Assembly (NCBI GenBank): GCA_963573385.1
Contig: CAUYLG010065633.1
Span: 33,993 to 97,992, forward strand
DNA length: 64,000 bases
Reading direction: 5' to 3'
DNA from: Cacajao melanocephalus
Lineage: Eukaryota > Chordata > Mammalia > Primates > Pitheciidae
Part shown: piece after piece, positions 14,811-28,229 of the stretch
Layout of the letters: every line of letters starts with the position of its first letter
Numbering within the stretch: position 1 is the first letter of the stretch
Notes under the pieces: generated by a model
The model's input: the letters and a program-made list of their open reading frames with translations, nothing else
The model's database searches: none
Told to the model about the DNA's origin: nothing
Program-made: the position numbers and the translations under genes

Positions 14811-16637
14811 CATGCGGTTGTTGGTGGTGATGGCTTGATTACTATTCCTAAATCGCTAGAGGCTGATTACTGGCTACTTCTAGCTCTAGCTCTTCTTGTG
14901 TCTGCCTGCTTATTGCTGAATCTAGGGTTGCCCAGTCAATTTTGTAAGGCGCATATCTTAACCTATAGGTTACTCTCAAACACTTGTTGGAATATTTTTG
15001 CAAATAGCATTTGCTTATGATTTTTGTTCCCTGGCACACACCAGTACTTTGACATGTAGCAGTTTGCTCATTTGTATAGGTGATGTTACTTTGAAAAGTT
15101 GTTGTCTCTAGAAGGTCTACTCAGTGAAAGAACAGGATGTTTTCTCTCTCTGCTTCACAGCCACAACCAGCTTTGAGGTTCAGTGTTTGTATAGCTCTAA
15201 GGCTCTGTTAATTAAAGAAATGGACTAGAAACGACAGTTTAATGAAAACTCACAGACAGTAGGCAATTTGCACACATTCCGTTGTTTGACACTGTAGTAC
15301 AAGCTCACCTGTAGATGTAAAAGGAGCAGTCTGTAATTCTCTTGACCCTGTTCCTAATAACCTGTAGAGATTGTCGATCCGTAGTATAAGAGTTGGATAG
15401 TATTGTTTGGATTTTCTCTATCTCCTAAATAAGAAACCAGGAAAAGAAAATACAGTGTATTTATTATACTAGGAACAAAGGTCGTGGAAACAGTAACTTT
15501 TAAAAAGAACTTTTGGTTACCTGGCTTTAAAAGACCTCGGTTTCCTTGTTCTATTTCTAAAAGCCTGTGGAATAAACCCCTCATTTTCTCTGATTTACAA
15601 GGAAACTAAAATGTGGAAAATTTGATCTTTAAGGGACATGACTTTTGTTTTATGGAATTGTTTATTTTAAAGCTGAAACATTTCAATGTCTTATGATACT
15701 CTTAGTTAAAAGGAAGTTCTCTTGAGTATCATATAACTATTAAAATTATAACTTAGATCTGTATTTTCAAGAAAATACTCAGTTTTAAATGGAAAAATGC
15801 ATGGGAAAAGGTCAATTTAAATGCATTTTAAAAATCAAATATATGTGCTCATGTTAAGAATTACTTTAGGGTAATGAGATTTCAGGTAATCACTTTTTAC
15901 TGTTTTCCTCTGCAGCCTTTTTATATTGTCTGGATTCTGGAGTGACCATGTGTTACTTCTAATTCAAAAAATTTTTTTAATTCATTTTGTTTTTGGAGGA
16001 AAAAAGTAGAACTTAAGGTTTGAACTTGGTAAAGTCAGCCTTTCTCCATCTTCCCCAGGGAAATTATCCCCAGCAACTAGGAGAAAAAGAAACAGAAATG
16101 AGAACTCCGTCTTTGAAGAAATTGGAAGATGTCTGAAACCCCCATGCCAGAAAATAAGTCAAATTGAAAGAGTTCTTCAAAGATTGAACCAGGGGTATGA
16201 GAGGAAGTAGACTGAAGGCACTTGGAACTACAGATCTCAAGAAAAGAGGGACATTTTCCAACGTGAAGGAGACACCCTGGGATTCAAAACCAAATACTTC
16301 ATTTGAAATAGTGGAAATGAGCACACAAGCTGATGGCAGGAGCATCCCTGCAGCTAGTTTGATTCCAGGATGCAGAAGAGGCTGGATTGAATGAGAACTT
16401 AGACAAGAGATACTTGTAGGGAGAGGTCTGACCTTATGGTAGCAGGAAGGAGAGGCTATACTGTGAACAGCTCTACAGCTGCCTTCTGCTTTTGGTTGGT
16501 GGGGTAGAGAGGCTCAAGAATACCTTTCCCCACGCTGTGTTTACACATACACTTGTGAGTAAAAGAAAGAAGACTCCTCTTCTCCTGAATATGGCCCTGG
16601 CTCCTCTCCCAAATGAATCTTTAAATAGCTGGTCCAA
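14811..16637. other. Intronic stretch without recognised feature
   Basis: AT-rich unique sequence; no exon, RNA gene or repeat recognised. Confidence 0.4.
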
Positions 16638-16936
<299 letters not shown>

Positions 16937-17357
16937 TTGCCCACAAGAAACTGCCTTCAAAAATAAGCAATTAAAAAAAAATGGACCAGGTCGGGATCTA
17001 ATCAAGTATAAGAAAAATGATGAAAAAAATAACGTGAAAAAACAAAGATGACGAAGAACACTCATAGATAAATATTTTACCAGTTCAAAAAGTATCGACC
17101 CACTTGTATTTTAAAAAAAAACAAAACTGGAGCATAAATCAGAAATACAAATGCTTAGGGATGAGATGGCAAGCTGATAGGAAGAGAAATCTGAGTTTAG
17201 GAAAGAAAGTGAAGAAAAAAAACCAGAAATAACAGCAAAATTAAAAGTAATATGAGACAGTGTATCCGAAATAGGAGTGAAGTAAGTGAGCTAAGTGAAA
17301 TAGAAATAGTTAAAAAGAATTAGTGAATGGTAGATGTGATTGAAAAACACAGAAACA

Positions 17358-17641
17358 CAGGGTACAGTGGCTCACACATATAATCCCAGCACTTTGGGAG
17401 GCTGAGACAGGCAGATCACTTGAGGGCAGGGGTTGAAGACCAGCCTGGCCAACATGGTGAAACCCTATCTCTACTAAAAATACAAAAATGTGGCAGACGC
17501 CTGTAATCCCAACTAGAAAGGCTAAGGCAGTAGAATCGCTTGAACCCGGGAGGTGGAGGTTGCATGAGCCAAGATTGTGCAGCTACACTCTAGCCTGGGC
17601 GATAGAGCAAGACTCTGTCTCAAAAAAAAGAAAGAAAGAAA
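17358..17641 (+). repeat. Alu, sense
   Basis: Dimer with an internal deletion around the second monomer start (17487-17520) and an A/G-rich tail. Confidence 0.93.
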
Positions 17642-17644
17642 AAC

Positions 17645-18470
17645 ACAAGAAGGAAACAAATAATGGACAAAACAAAAGTGTTGTGGTATAAATCAAGAAG
17701 TTTCCAGAAATGAGAGAAAGCTTGAATCTACAGTTTGAAGAGACACACTGTGCCATAGAATGGCTAGCCTTGCAATATCTTCCTGTAGGGTTATTAGATT
17801 TCAAAAGTAAAGAATCATTTGGACAGCCAGGCCAAAAGATCAAGTCACTTAGGGAAGGAGAAATGTCAACTCCTCCCTATTATTAAGGATCATGGGAGGA
17901 CACTGACCTCCCATGTGAGCAACAGTGAGAAATTCCTTAAGTCAGTGTGACTCAAGGATTTTATGTTCAATGAAATTGTTTTTTAAATATAAAAACAACA
18001 AATGCATTTTTCAATGTTAGAAATCAAGAAAGATTATTCTCAGGAACCCTTCTTGAGGAATCTAGTCAAAGACAAAATTCAGTCTACCAACACATAGCTG
18101 GAAAAACTACAGCAAAGTAGATGGAGATTAGTATTGACTCTCTAACTGTAGGTTAAAACAAATGTGGAGATTGATGCAGTTGAACAGAATGTAAAGGTTA
18201 TATGACTTGACAGTGTGCAGTGATAGAACCAACCACCTATGAGAGGGGAGGGGAAAGAAGATGGGAGGCAAAGTAAGAGTGCTGTTCCCTCATCCTTAAT
18301 AGCTAGGGTTCAAAGGGTACCGTTTAAAGCTGACAGATGAACTAATAGAGGTATAGGGTGTATTTAAAACTACAAAGCTAAACAGTAAGAGATCATATAC
18401 CTGACTAAAAATGGTTAGCAGAAGGATGGTGCAAGAGAAGAAAATATTTTATTTAGTTAGTTTTATTAAT
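17645..18470. other. Intronic stretch without recognised feature
   Basis: A-rich; possibly a decayed L1, but I cannot place it. No gene seen. Confidence 0.35.
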
Positions 18471-18475
18471 TTTAA

Positions 18476-18625
<150 letters not shown>

Positions 18626-18953
18626 TAGGGGGTTAAATAGATATTATCTAAATAAGTTAAGGTTGAAAGATATTTATAAAAGTAATCATTAGACAAAAGT
18701 ATCAATTATCTTAAATATCAAAATACATTCACAAAAGAAAGCCTCTACAAAGGGTAATGAAAACAATGGACAGATACCTGACATACCAATAAATATAAAT
18801 GGCATTTGGGGTCATGACAGTCTTGGTCGTCAAGAAGTCAGACCTTATATTCCACTAATATGATTCTCTGACAGAAGAGGTAACTCAAAACCTGGTATTT
18901 CAGAAGTTTTGGGGTCAGCAGGAGCAGCACCTCACCTCTGGGTATTTACTCTT

Positions 18954-19258
18954 TTATTTTTTGGCAGGGGTGAGGGGATGGAGTTTCCCTCTTGTTCCCC
19001 AGGCTGGAGTGCAATGGCACAATCTTGGCTCACGCATCCTCTGCCTCCCAAGTTCAAGCGATTCTCCTGCCTCAGTCTCCCAAGTAGCTAGGATTACAGG
19101 CGCCCACCACCTCACCTGGCTCATTTTTTTGTATTTTTAGTAGAGATGGGATTTCACCATGTTGGCCATGCTGGTCTCAAACTACTGACCTCAGGTGATC
19201 CACCCAGCTTGGCCTCCCTAAGTGCTGGGATTACAGGCGTGAACTACCACGCCTGGCC
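18954..19258 (-). repeat. Alu, antisense
   Basis: Complete antisense dimer ending ACGCCTGGCC; similar GTATTTACT and GTATTCACT strings flank it. Confidence 0.95.
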
Positions 19259-20765
19259 CTGAGTATTCACTTTAAAGTGATTTTCTTTTTCCACTCAGCC
19301 AACTATAGTGAAGGTATTTATGTTTTGTTTAAGATGATTAGCTTCACTCTTCTGAAAAAATTAAAAATTCAAAATGAACAAATGAATGTGAAACTAAAAA
19401 AAGACCAAATTATTATTTATTTTGAACAGTTATGTTGGAGGTTTTTGATGAAGTCCTTTTTCTCAAGAGCTTTTCCTGAGTACCAGGAAAATATATTTTG
19501 TTTTTGGAAGTTCTTGGACTATAAACAGGCCAACTTCCTGAAGTGTCATAATATGCAGTCCCCTAATGTGTGTGTTTAATGTTCTCCTTTGTTTTACCCT
19601 TAGAACCAATACTGCCTTCATTCCTTGGTTTCATGGAAATAGTGTGCATATGTAACTGACAGTAATAGCACACATGGAGATTCTAGTTTAAATGACATCT
19701 AGCAGTTGCTAATGCTACCTTTCCAAATTTTCAACAGTATTATCTGAGGCCAAAACTCGCAACATCAAAAAACATAGGCCTAGTGGAGTACCGTTTGGTA
19801 CACAATTTGATAGAAAACGGGAAGACTTACTGCCTTCCTCGTGGTCTATCCCTCGTTAACCCTGGCAGCCATCCAAATTCCTCTGTTTATGTGGGTGCTA
19901 CTTTTAACAGCAGTCAGGTACTGCATTCCCTGTCTTCTTCCTGCTTCCTCTTGGCACTGCTGTATTCTACATCCATTCAAAGACTCAGTTGCCAGCATAT
20001 ATCTGAGTATTGAATGTGATGCTGCTGTCTTAGAGGCTCCGGTGATTAAAATGGGGGCATAAACAGGAAACACCCCAGTAGTTGAACATGTTAGAGATAA
20101 TGAAGGACAGAGTACATATGCCAGGCAGCAGAGCCACTTTACCTTAAAGCCTAGTGGACTTGAACCTGTATACATCAACCCTTTCCTCCCACCAAAGAAA
20201 ACATTAGTGCTCAGAGAGCAAGGCAGTGAGCACACATATACTTTGGCTGTGGGCAGATGCTGGATCCAGGTAGAATGTTGACGTGGGGTCATTCTTAAAG
20301 AGTTCCTGCCCAAGATGTTAGCCCGTCAGGCTGAGAGGACTCCAGCAGTAAAGGCTGTGGGGTATACACTTTGGTGGAAAAGGAGAAAGGACCATGAAAA
20401 GCCAGCTGAGGTACTGCCTCAGCTGTCCATCTAAAGGAAGTTGCAGCAGGAGGGACACAGTAGAAGAATCTCTAGAGAAATCACAAAAATGCTTCAAAAG
20501 AGAAAGAGCTTTAAACATCCATCAGGCCCCAGCAGTGAGAAGTCGTCTTGTAACAGCACTGGTCAGCGACTTCTCTGGTCCTTTCCTGTCCTCTCTGCCT
20601 CAGAAACGGCGGCTAGCAGCTTGGGGAGGAAGTGAGGGAGACAGAACAGCCCCCACCCCCAACTTCTTCTTCCTCAGTGACAGGCTGCCCCTGCAACTGG
20701 TCCTACTAGTAGAGAGAGGTCTTTCTTCAGATAAAGATTGCAGTGCTCTTAAGATATTGGACTGA
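19259..20765. other. Intronic stretch without recognised feature
   Basis: Unique-looking. It includes open frames of 155 codons (minus) and 123 codons (plus) that show no recognisable domain and no supporting splice or promoter context. Confidence 0.4.
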
Positions 20766-20769
20766 CCTC

Positions 20770-20970
20770 TTTCTTTTTAAAGTGAACTTTTTTATGAAAG
20801 TAACAAAGTTAAACTTAATGCATCTATCAAAAGTGTACAACTTAATGGATTTTTGCAAACATAACCACCTAGATTAAAAAAGAACATTCCAGGACCCTGT
20901 AAGATGTCCTTGTATTCCCTTTTGATAACCCTTTACCCTGCAAAATATACTATAGATAAGTTTTGCCTGA
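20770..20970 (-). mobile_element. Probable old L1 3' UTR fragment, antisense
   Basis: GTGTACAACTTAATGGATTT and a following GAACATTCCAGGACCC block fit the antisense 3' UTR of L1M elements. Confidence 0.5.
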
Positions 20971-21583
20971 TTTGAACTTTATTTAAATGGGTTGATCATT
21001 TTTAATTACTGAATTGAGGCTTAAGTATAATGTGAAATCAGCAGAAAGGTATTTCAAAATGTTTTGTTATGGTTCTTTAACGGCCAGTATTTTTGTATAT
21101 CCTGTAGAAATGTGTTATTCCCTTTATTTTCAAACCTCACTTGTACGATTTTAGGGGCATGAATGCCTTTTTGGGACTAGTGTGGATGTATTCTTCTTAT
21201 TAATTATTACTGAAGTAAAGAGGAAATGATATCAGCAGATGTGCAGAGCTTTTATTTGCACTGAATACACTATTCATTTAGACAAAAAGATCATTTCTCA
21301 ATTCAAATTGGAATATTCTAATTTAAGGCTTAAATCAGTTGTGTCATAATCTCTATGGAAACAAAGCTTTCTACTGTGTAGTAGTTGCATAAGTAACTCA
21401 TTTCCCCTTATAGATACACAAATTGTAGACGCAAATACTTCTTTTTCTATTTTCTCCCAAGAACACTCTTGAAATAGAAGAGACTTTAGCCAGTGATACT
21501 TACGTTTTATAAAATTTAAAATATCTGTTCAGATTTCCTTCTGACATGCATTTTAATAAAATTGTTAAAACTTTATTTTCATG

Positions 21584-21610
21584 AGTGAGCTCATTGTTGA
21601 TGAGCTCACT
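21584..21610. other. Perfect 11-bp inverted repeat with 5-nt loop
   Basis: AGTGAGCTCAT at 21584-21594 and ATGAGCTCACT at 21600-21610 are exact reverse complements around TGTTG. Confidence 0.85.
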
Positions 21611-21699
21611 TTCTTTTGCTATTTGAGTTCAGAGGAAGATTGAGTTATCCGTCTTAGCTTTTGGCGTATTAGTATCATCGAACTCTGCAAGGCTCTTTC

Positions 21700-21925
21700 C
21701 AGTTGGGTTGTGTGGTTTTTTTCTTATTAATCTGCAGGCATTCTTTCTATATCATGGGTATGAGTTCTTTGTCAGTTTTATGTTTTGCAAATACTTTCTC
21801 CAACTTTGTGCCTTACCTTTTCATTCCTTTACATGGTCTTTTGAAGTTCTTAATTTTGAAATCTAACTTACCAGTCTTTTCCTTTGTGATTAGTGCTTTT
21901 CGTAACTAGTTAAGAAACCTTTGCC
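21700..21925 (-). mobile_element. Old L1 ORF2 fragment, antisense
   Basis: Contains TGAGTTCTTTGTCAGTTTTA and TTTGCAAATACTTTCTCC, the antisense of the late ORF2 region, and stops at AAGAAACCTTTGCC. Confidence 0.65.
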
Positions 21926-22134
21926 TCAATGAAAGCAAAAATAGACAAATGAGATCTCATCAAACAAGAAAAGTTTCTGTGCACAGCAAAGGAAACAATT
22001 AGCAGCATGGAGAGACAACCCACAGACTGGGAGAAAATATTTGCCAATCAGATAAGGGGCCAATATCCAAAATATATAAGAAACACAAACTACTAATAAC
22101 AAGAAAACACATAACTTTTAAAAAATGGCCAAAG

Positions 22135-22453
22135 GGCTGGGGGCCGTGGTTCACGCCTGTAATCCCAGCACTTTGGGAGGCCAAGGTGGGCGGATCATGA
22201 GGTCAAGAGATCGAGACCATCCTGGACAACATGGTGAAACCCCGTCTCTACTAAAAATACAAAAAAAAAAAAAAAAAAAATTAGCCGAGTGTGGTGGCAC
22301 ACACCTGTAGTCCCAGCTACTTGGGAAGCTGAGGCAGGAGAATCACTTGAACCCTTGAACCCAGGAGGCAGAGGTTGCAGTGAGCTGAGATGGCACCACT
22401 GCACTCCAGCCTGATGAGAGTGAGACTCTGCCTCAAAAAAAAAAAAAAAAAAA
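22135..22453 (+). repeat. AluY-type, sense
   Basis: The GATCATGAGGTCAAGAGATC and GACCATCCTGG blocks are the AluY form. The internal A linker is expanded to about 20 A and TTGAACCC is duplicated in tandem near 22346-22361. Confidence 0.93.
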
Positions 22454-22621
22454 GTCAAAGGAGCTGAATAGACATTTATCAAAAGAAGATATGCAGATAC
22501 CTAACAGATAAATGAAAAAAATACTCAACACCTCTAATTATCAGAGAAATGCAAACTAAACCACAATGAAATATCACCTTATACCTTTTGGATAGGCTGT
22601 TATCAAAAAGATGAAAGATAA

Positions 22622-22920
22622 GACTGGACACAGTGGCTCACGCCCACCTATAATCCCATCACTTTGGGAGGCTGAGACAAGAGGATCCGTTGAGCTCAGG
22701 AGTTCCAGACAAGCCTGAGCAACATCGTAAGACCTCACCTCTACAGAAAACAAAGTAAAAATTAGCTGGGAATGGTGGCACATGTCTGTAGTCCCAGCTA
22801 CTTGGGAGTCTGAGGTGAGAGGATTGCTTGAGCTCAGGAGGTTAAGTCTACAGTGAGCTATGATCACACTACTGCACTCCAGCCTGGGTGACAGAGTGAG
22901 AGCCTGTCTCAAAAAAAAAA
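22622..22920 (+). repeat. AluJ-type, sense
   Basis: Diverged dimer with GATTGCTTGAGCTCAGGAGG and GCTATGATCACAC, ending in an A tail inside the L1. Confidence 0.93.
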
Positions 22921-23675
22921 TGGAAAATAAATGTAGGTGAGGATGTGGAGAAAAGGGAACCCTCACACGCTGTTGGTAGTATTGTAAATTTATACAGTCA
23001 CTTTGGAAAAAAGTATGGAGGTTCCTAAAAAAACGAAAAATAGACTTGGTATACCATCTAGCAATCCCACGTCTGAGTATATCCCTGAAGGAACTGAAAT
23101 CAGTGTGTTGAAGAGATGTCTGTCTGTACTCCCCTGTTCATTGCAGTTTTATTCACAACAGCCAAAACGTAGAAACAATTGATGTGCTGATCCACAGATA
23201 ATTAAAAAATAATAATTTTTTAATCCATGGATTAAAAAACGTAATATATACATGCAATTGAATACTATTCAGCCTTTTAAAATGCAGGAAATTACTTATG
23301 TCATTTGTAACAACATGGATAAACTTAGAGGACTTTATGCTAAGTAAAATAAGCAGGGCACAGAGAGACAAATACCCTACAATTTCACTTATGTGGAATC
23401 TACAAAAGTTGAACTCAGAAATAAAGAGTAGAATGATTGTTACCAGAGACTGGAGGAGAGGGGAGTGGTAGATGGGAAAAGAGGATTCATTGGTCAAAGG
23501 GTACAAAGTTTCATTTGGATAGGGGGAGTAAGTTCCAGTGATTCATTGTATACCAAAGAGATTATAGTTAATAATCATGAATATTTAAAAATAGCTAAGA
23601 GACAGTATTTAAAATGTTCTCACCATAAAGAAATGATAAATAGTCGAGGGTGATGGATATGTTAAAGAAAAAAGG

Positions 23676-23900
23676 AAGCTGAATGTGATGGTGCGCGTCT
23701 ATAGTCCTAGCTACTTGGGAGGATGAGGCGGAAGGATCACTTGAGCCCAGGAGTTCCAGGCCAGCCTGGGCAATATAGCAAGACTTCTTCTTGAACTCCT
23801 GACCTCAGGTGATCTGCCCACTTTGGCCTCCCAAAGTGCTGGGATTACAGGTGTGAGCCACTGGGCCGGGTCAAGACCTTTTCTCTTAAAAAAAAACAAA
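23676..23900 (+). repeat. Alu right-half fragment with an inserted antisense Alu piece
   Basis: Sense Alu text (23676-23784) stops at GCAAGAC. An antisense Alu piece occupies 23785-23870 (CTCCTGACCTCAGGTGATCT to GGGCCGGG), and sense text resumes with CAAGACC and an A tail. Confidence 0.75.
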
Positions 23901-23904
23901 AAAA

Positions 23905-25335
23905 CAAAACATTTTTGCCTTAAGTTTCCTCTTATTGTTTTGTTTCTTTCTGATTCTGTACTCCCTTTCCCTTTCTATCTTCTCTAGGCACCTGTTCTAG
24001 TGTGTTTAATGTATGTGATTTTGTTTTTATATGTTCTTATAAAGTATATATTATGTGCGTATTTTTAATTTATATAAATGTTATAGATCTCATTGTCTTT
24101 TTTTTTTTCATTTGGCATGTTTTTAAGATTCATCATACTATCCCCTAGTTAGATATTCCGAGATTGCTTGTAACCCCCTGCCACCACACGTAACCCTAGA
24201 CAGACATCTTTTCTCATGTCCCCTTACAGGTCTTTGTGAATAGGCCCGGGCTCATCGCTTCTGGGTTGTCGGGTAATGCAAGTGCGGGCATTTTAGGCAA
24301 AACCTCAGTAATTGCTTCCTAACATCAAATGCTATACATGAAAATTTCAATCAGAAGCCGTTTCTTGTTATTTTTAATGGGAAAAAATAGAGTTCATTAC
24401 AAGTCAACTCAACCCCAAACCTATTTCCTACAGCATAACTGAGACTTAGTAAAACTATACATAAATAACAGTCTAGCCTGGAAGGATATAAAATGCGTAA
24501 AACATCATTTTCTGTTAGCCAGACATTGCTTATTAACAAGTGTTTGCTTTGAATGCACCAACAAGGACTGTTTGCCTGCCCTCTCGTGACCTGCCCAGAG
24601 AAAGACCAAGAGCAGCCCCACGGAAGATGGTGCTGGATACCCCTGCACCAGCAGCTGTGTAGATGCACATCCCCTTTGATGCTGTGCTTTTCAAAATGTT
24701 TATGTACTTGTGACTACTACGATATTCTAATGAGTGTATTTGGATTATAATTTGAGACTTTCTGCCCACCATTTTGTTAAAAATGTATTCAGTTTGGGGG
24801 ACATAAATACACATTTTTTTTTATATAAACACCAGACAACAGGTCAAGATTTTGCCTTTAAAGCCTTAGGAAGATGCAGCCCTGGGAAGAGACAGACTCT
24901 CTTAGGAGAGGTTTACGTTTCCTAAACCTTCAGCCTGGGCGGTTGCTACTATTTGCAATGAAGGGGCAGGCAATAATTGTCCAACGCTGGGGCCTAGCCT
25001 CTCTCCCTACCCCTAATGTCCCCTGTCCTTGATCTGAAGGCCTTTATCTGCCCCAGGAGTTCTCACATTCTTTGTTGATGTTGTTAGTTCTTTTACTATA
25101 TACTTTCCTCTCTTTCCTGTAGTTTCTCCTCTGAAACTCAAAGTTCAGTTTTCTTTTGGACATAAGAAAATGACTTCCTTGATTTTTCTGAGATGATTAT
25201 TTGAAATTTAGAATTAGACAATAGGAAAAAAAAATCCAGAAAGAAACTTTAAAGAAACCAGTGTTGTTTATAAAAAATAGTATAGGCCAGTTGCTGAGAA
25301 TACTTGTATAGCCCTCTTAAAAGAAGAGTCAGAGT
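23905..25335. other. Intronic stretch without recognised feature
   Basis: Part near 24000-24160 may be decayed L1. The rest is unique-looking with no gene evidence. Confidence 0.4.
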
Positions 25336-25636
25336 TTTTTGTTTGTTTATTTTGTTTTGTTTTTGAGGGGGCAGGGTCTTCTTCTGTCACCCAGGCTGGA
25401 GTGCAGTGGTGCAATAATAGCTCACTGCAGCCTCAAACTCCTTGGCTCAATTGATTCTCTCACTTCAGCCTCTCTAGTAGACTACAGGTGTGTACCACCA
25501 TGCCCAGCTAACTTTTTGTAGAGACAGCATCTCGCTGTGTTACCCAGGCTGGTCTTGAACTCCTGAGCTCAAGTGATGCTCTTGCCTCAGCCTCTCAAAG
25601 TGTTGAGATTACAGGCATGAGCCACCACACTCAGCC
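25336..25636 (-). repeat. AluJ-type, antisense
   Basis: GCAGGGTCTTCTTCTGTCAC start, diverged dimer, end CACACTCAGCC. Confidence 0.93.
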
Positions 25637-25924
25637 AAGAGATGGTTTTAACAGTAGAGCCTCAGGTTGGGGACAGCATTCAGAAGGTCTGATAGTTTAA
25701 CACAGGAAGGAGACTGGGGTAAGCAATTTACTCTTTGTTGCAGGTTTTTTTTTTGTTTGTTTGTTTTTCCAGGTAGCTTTCAGTCTCAAAATTCACATTC
25801 TACCAAAAGCTATGATAGAGATAGCATGTTTAGCCTCCATACCTGCTCAAGGATGTCTTCTTCGTTCTAGAACAAAAGTAGGGGCTTTACGAATGGTTGC
25901 ACATCCCCCTCCAGTAGTAATGGC

Positions 25925-26130
25925 TGTACATTATGGAGCACTTAACTTTGTGCCAGGTACTGCACAGAGTGCTTCATATCTTTACTCATTTAATCTTCAC
26001 AATCACTATTTTCCAAGTGAAGCTTAGCAAAGTAAAGAAACTCAGCAAAAGTTACACAGTTTTTCAGGAAGGGTCAGAGTTCAAACCCCGTATCTGTCTA
26101 ACCTCCAGAATACTGGTTATGGGAACTGTG
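25925..26130 (+). repeat. MIR SINE
   Basis: The order GAGCACTTAACTTTGTGCCA, then GTACTGCACAGAGTGCTT, then CTCATTTAATCTTCACAA is typical of MIR. Confidence 0.8.
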
Positions 26131-27470
26131 GGTGATTCTAGATAATTTGATTGTATAGATTATCATTCTCATTGTAATCTCCTTAAATCTCATTAAAGTT
26201 AATTAGCTAACCCAATAAAACCTAGGCTGGACTTTGCAGTCAGGATGCTACTAGTGAACAGGTAGGCAGGCAAACAGCTATAGAGCCTCCAAACAAGGCT
26301 CTCTGCTGTCTTGAGTATACCATGTGTTACAGAAACATAATTGACAAATGTAAATATGCCTGAAATAGATTCATCCAAGAGAGAGGCAGGCTGCTAATTT
26401 GTTAAATGATTGATTCTATATCCAGATCATCCATTGCCTGCTGAATTCAGTTTTTCTTTAGGAGGGTGTTAAATAGCACTGAGTTCTCAACCTTTGGCTC
26501 CCTGCTCCCTGGGGCAGCTTGTAGACCCTCCTTTTTGTTCTGACAGACCAATAGTCATGTGATCAGTTTTATCTTTTGGGAGGGTGGAGGGAGGAGGTAG
26601 ATTCTAATCTGGCCTCCATGATGTTATACCTCAGATTCCCACATTGATTTTGAAGATTCTCAGATCTCAGTGACATGTTTGAAGAAGATCTCATGGATTG
26701 GGTTATCTCTCCTATTGTTGACGAGTCTTATTTTTTGTGGGTTGAGTCTTATTAGTTTTACTTTCAAAGGTAATTTTAGCATTTCAGGAAAACTTATATT
26801 TGTCCCCTTTAGTACATTAATATATTTAAGGACTAGATCTGACTTTGTACAGTATTTCAAGGTGTCCTGAAATTGATGGTTCTTATTAGAGATTATGACC
26901 TTAGTGTTCTGAAAGAAATAGTGCTTTGGAAAAATACAGTTTTAAAAATGCCTTGTAATATGCATGTGCGTATAGAATTACAATTTCATAGCAAAAACTT
27001 ATTGGAAAATATTTGCTGTAGATATTTAGAATTTATTGGGCACTTGGTCATGGTCAGGAATTGTGTTAACTACTTGAAATAGCTCATTTAATCCAGATAC
27101 CATTTTTTGTCCAACACGATGGGTTTGGGAAAAAAGGACATACATGATTTCACCCTAGCACATAACTAGAATTCACAGTCAGGGTAACATAAAAAAGGTT
27201 CACAGTAAATATTTGCTGTTTGACTGACAGGAATATTAGGAACAGGTCAGGGAAGAAAAAAGCGACTAGGACAGTTGGGGACAGATAAAGAGTATAGAAA
27301 GCAGCTGGGAACTTCGCCTCAGAGTAGACCTTGGTGCCATCTTGTGGGTGGATCTGGAAAGGACCAAGCAGATGCACATCAGCTTCTACTAAGATGCCTT
27401 GCAGAACCCCAGATTTCCGTGCAACACTGATATGAAACTACAAATCAGATAATCAAAACTCTGGTCTAGG
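26131..27470. other. Intronic stretch without recognised feature
   Basis: AT-rich unique-looking sequence; a MIR-like piece may lie around 27020-27100. Confidence 0.35.
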
Positions 27471-27479
27471 AATCAGTGG

Positions 27480-28120
27480 ACCTGTGTCCTGTCCATCAGC
27501 AAGTCCTGATTACTCTTTCCAAAACAGCTGCTGTGGCAGCTACCAGGCCGAGCCACCATCCTCGCTTGTTTGGACTACTGCAGAAGCTTCTTTTCTGGTC
27601 TTGCCTCTGCTCTCATCCTCCCATAGTTCATTCTCCATCGGCAGCCAAAGACATCTTTTTTAGAAAGAGAAATCAGATTGTGTCACTTCTTTATATAAAA
27701 CCTTCAAGCGGCTTTTCATGAAATTTAGAATAAAATTCAAATGTCTTTTCCTGCCCTAGAAAGTTCTGCATCATATGACTCCTGCCTAGCTGTAACCTCA
27801 TCTTACGACCTTCTTCCTCTTCGTTGCCTTCAGTGCCCCACCTTATTTCCACCGTAGGTCATGTGCATTATCTGTTCCCTCTGCCTGGTACTCCTTCCTC
27901 CATCCCTTGCATGGTTGGCTTCTTCCTGTCATTCAGATCTCACCTTCTATACTGCTGCCTCAGAGGGACCTTCCTTGAACCTGATTCAGTTACTCTCCAT
28001 TACATCTCTCCCTGTTGTTAAGTAGAGAGATTATGCTGTCTGTTGAATCCTCAATGCCTATGAGACCATTTGGTACATAGTGGATGTTCAGTAAAGACTT
28101 GTCAGATGGCTAAATGTTGT
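27480..28120 (+). repeat. L2 LINE 3' part
   Basis: Long L2 match in order: TCCATCGGCAGCCAAAG, ACCTTCAAGCGGCTTTTCAT, CTCTGCCTGGTACTCCTTCC, GTGGATGTTCAGTAAAGACT. Confidence 0.75.
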
Positions 28121-28229
28121 TTTCCAGTTCCTTGATCTTTTTCCAGCTAGATATAAATTAGGGCCAGGTTATTTTAGACCTTTCCTAATAAAGCATGAAA
28201 AGACCACGGGAATTAAATTCAGACAGAAC

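Larger units (their letters stand above)
21927..23650 (+). mobile_element. L1 ORF2 3' part and 3' UTR, sense, with two inserted Alus
   Basis: Sense L1 text such as CAACCCACAGACTGGGAGAA and a following GGGGCCAATATCC, then after the Alus GTGGAATCTACAAAAGTTGA. Stops break the frame. Alus interrupt at 22135-22453 and 22622-22920. Confidence 0.8.

Noticed and set aside
19846..20313. 155-codon minus-strand open frame
   Set aside because: Antisense to the gene, no recognisable domain, no promoter, CpG island or splice context. Its length is within chance for 64 kb.
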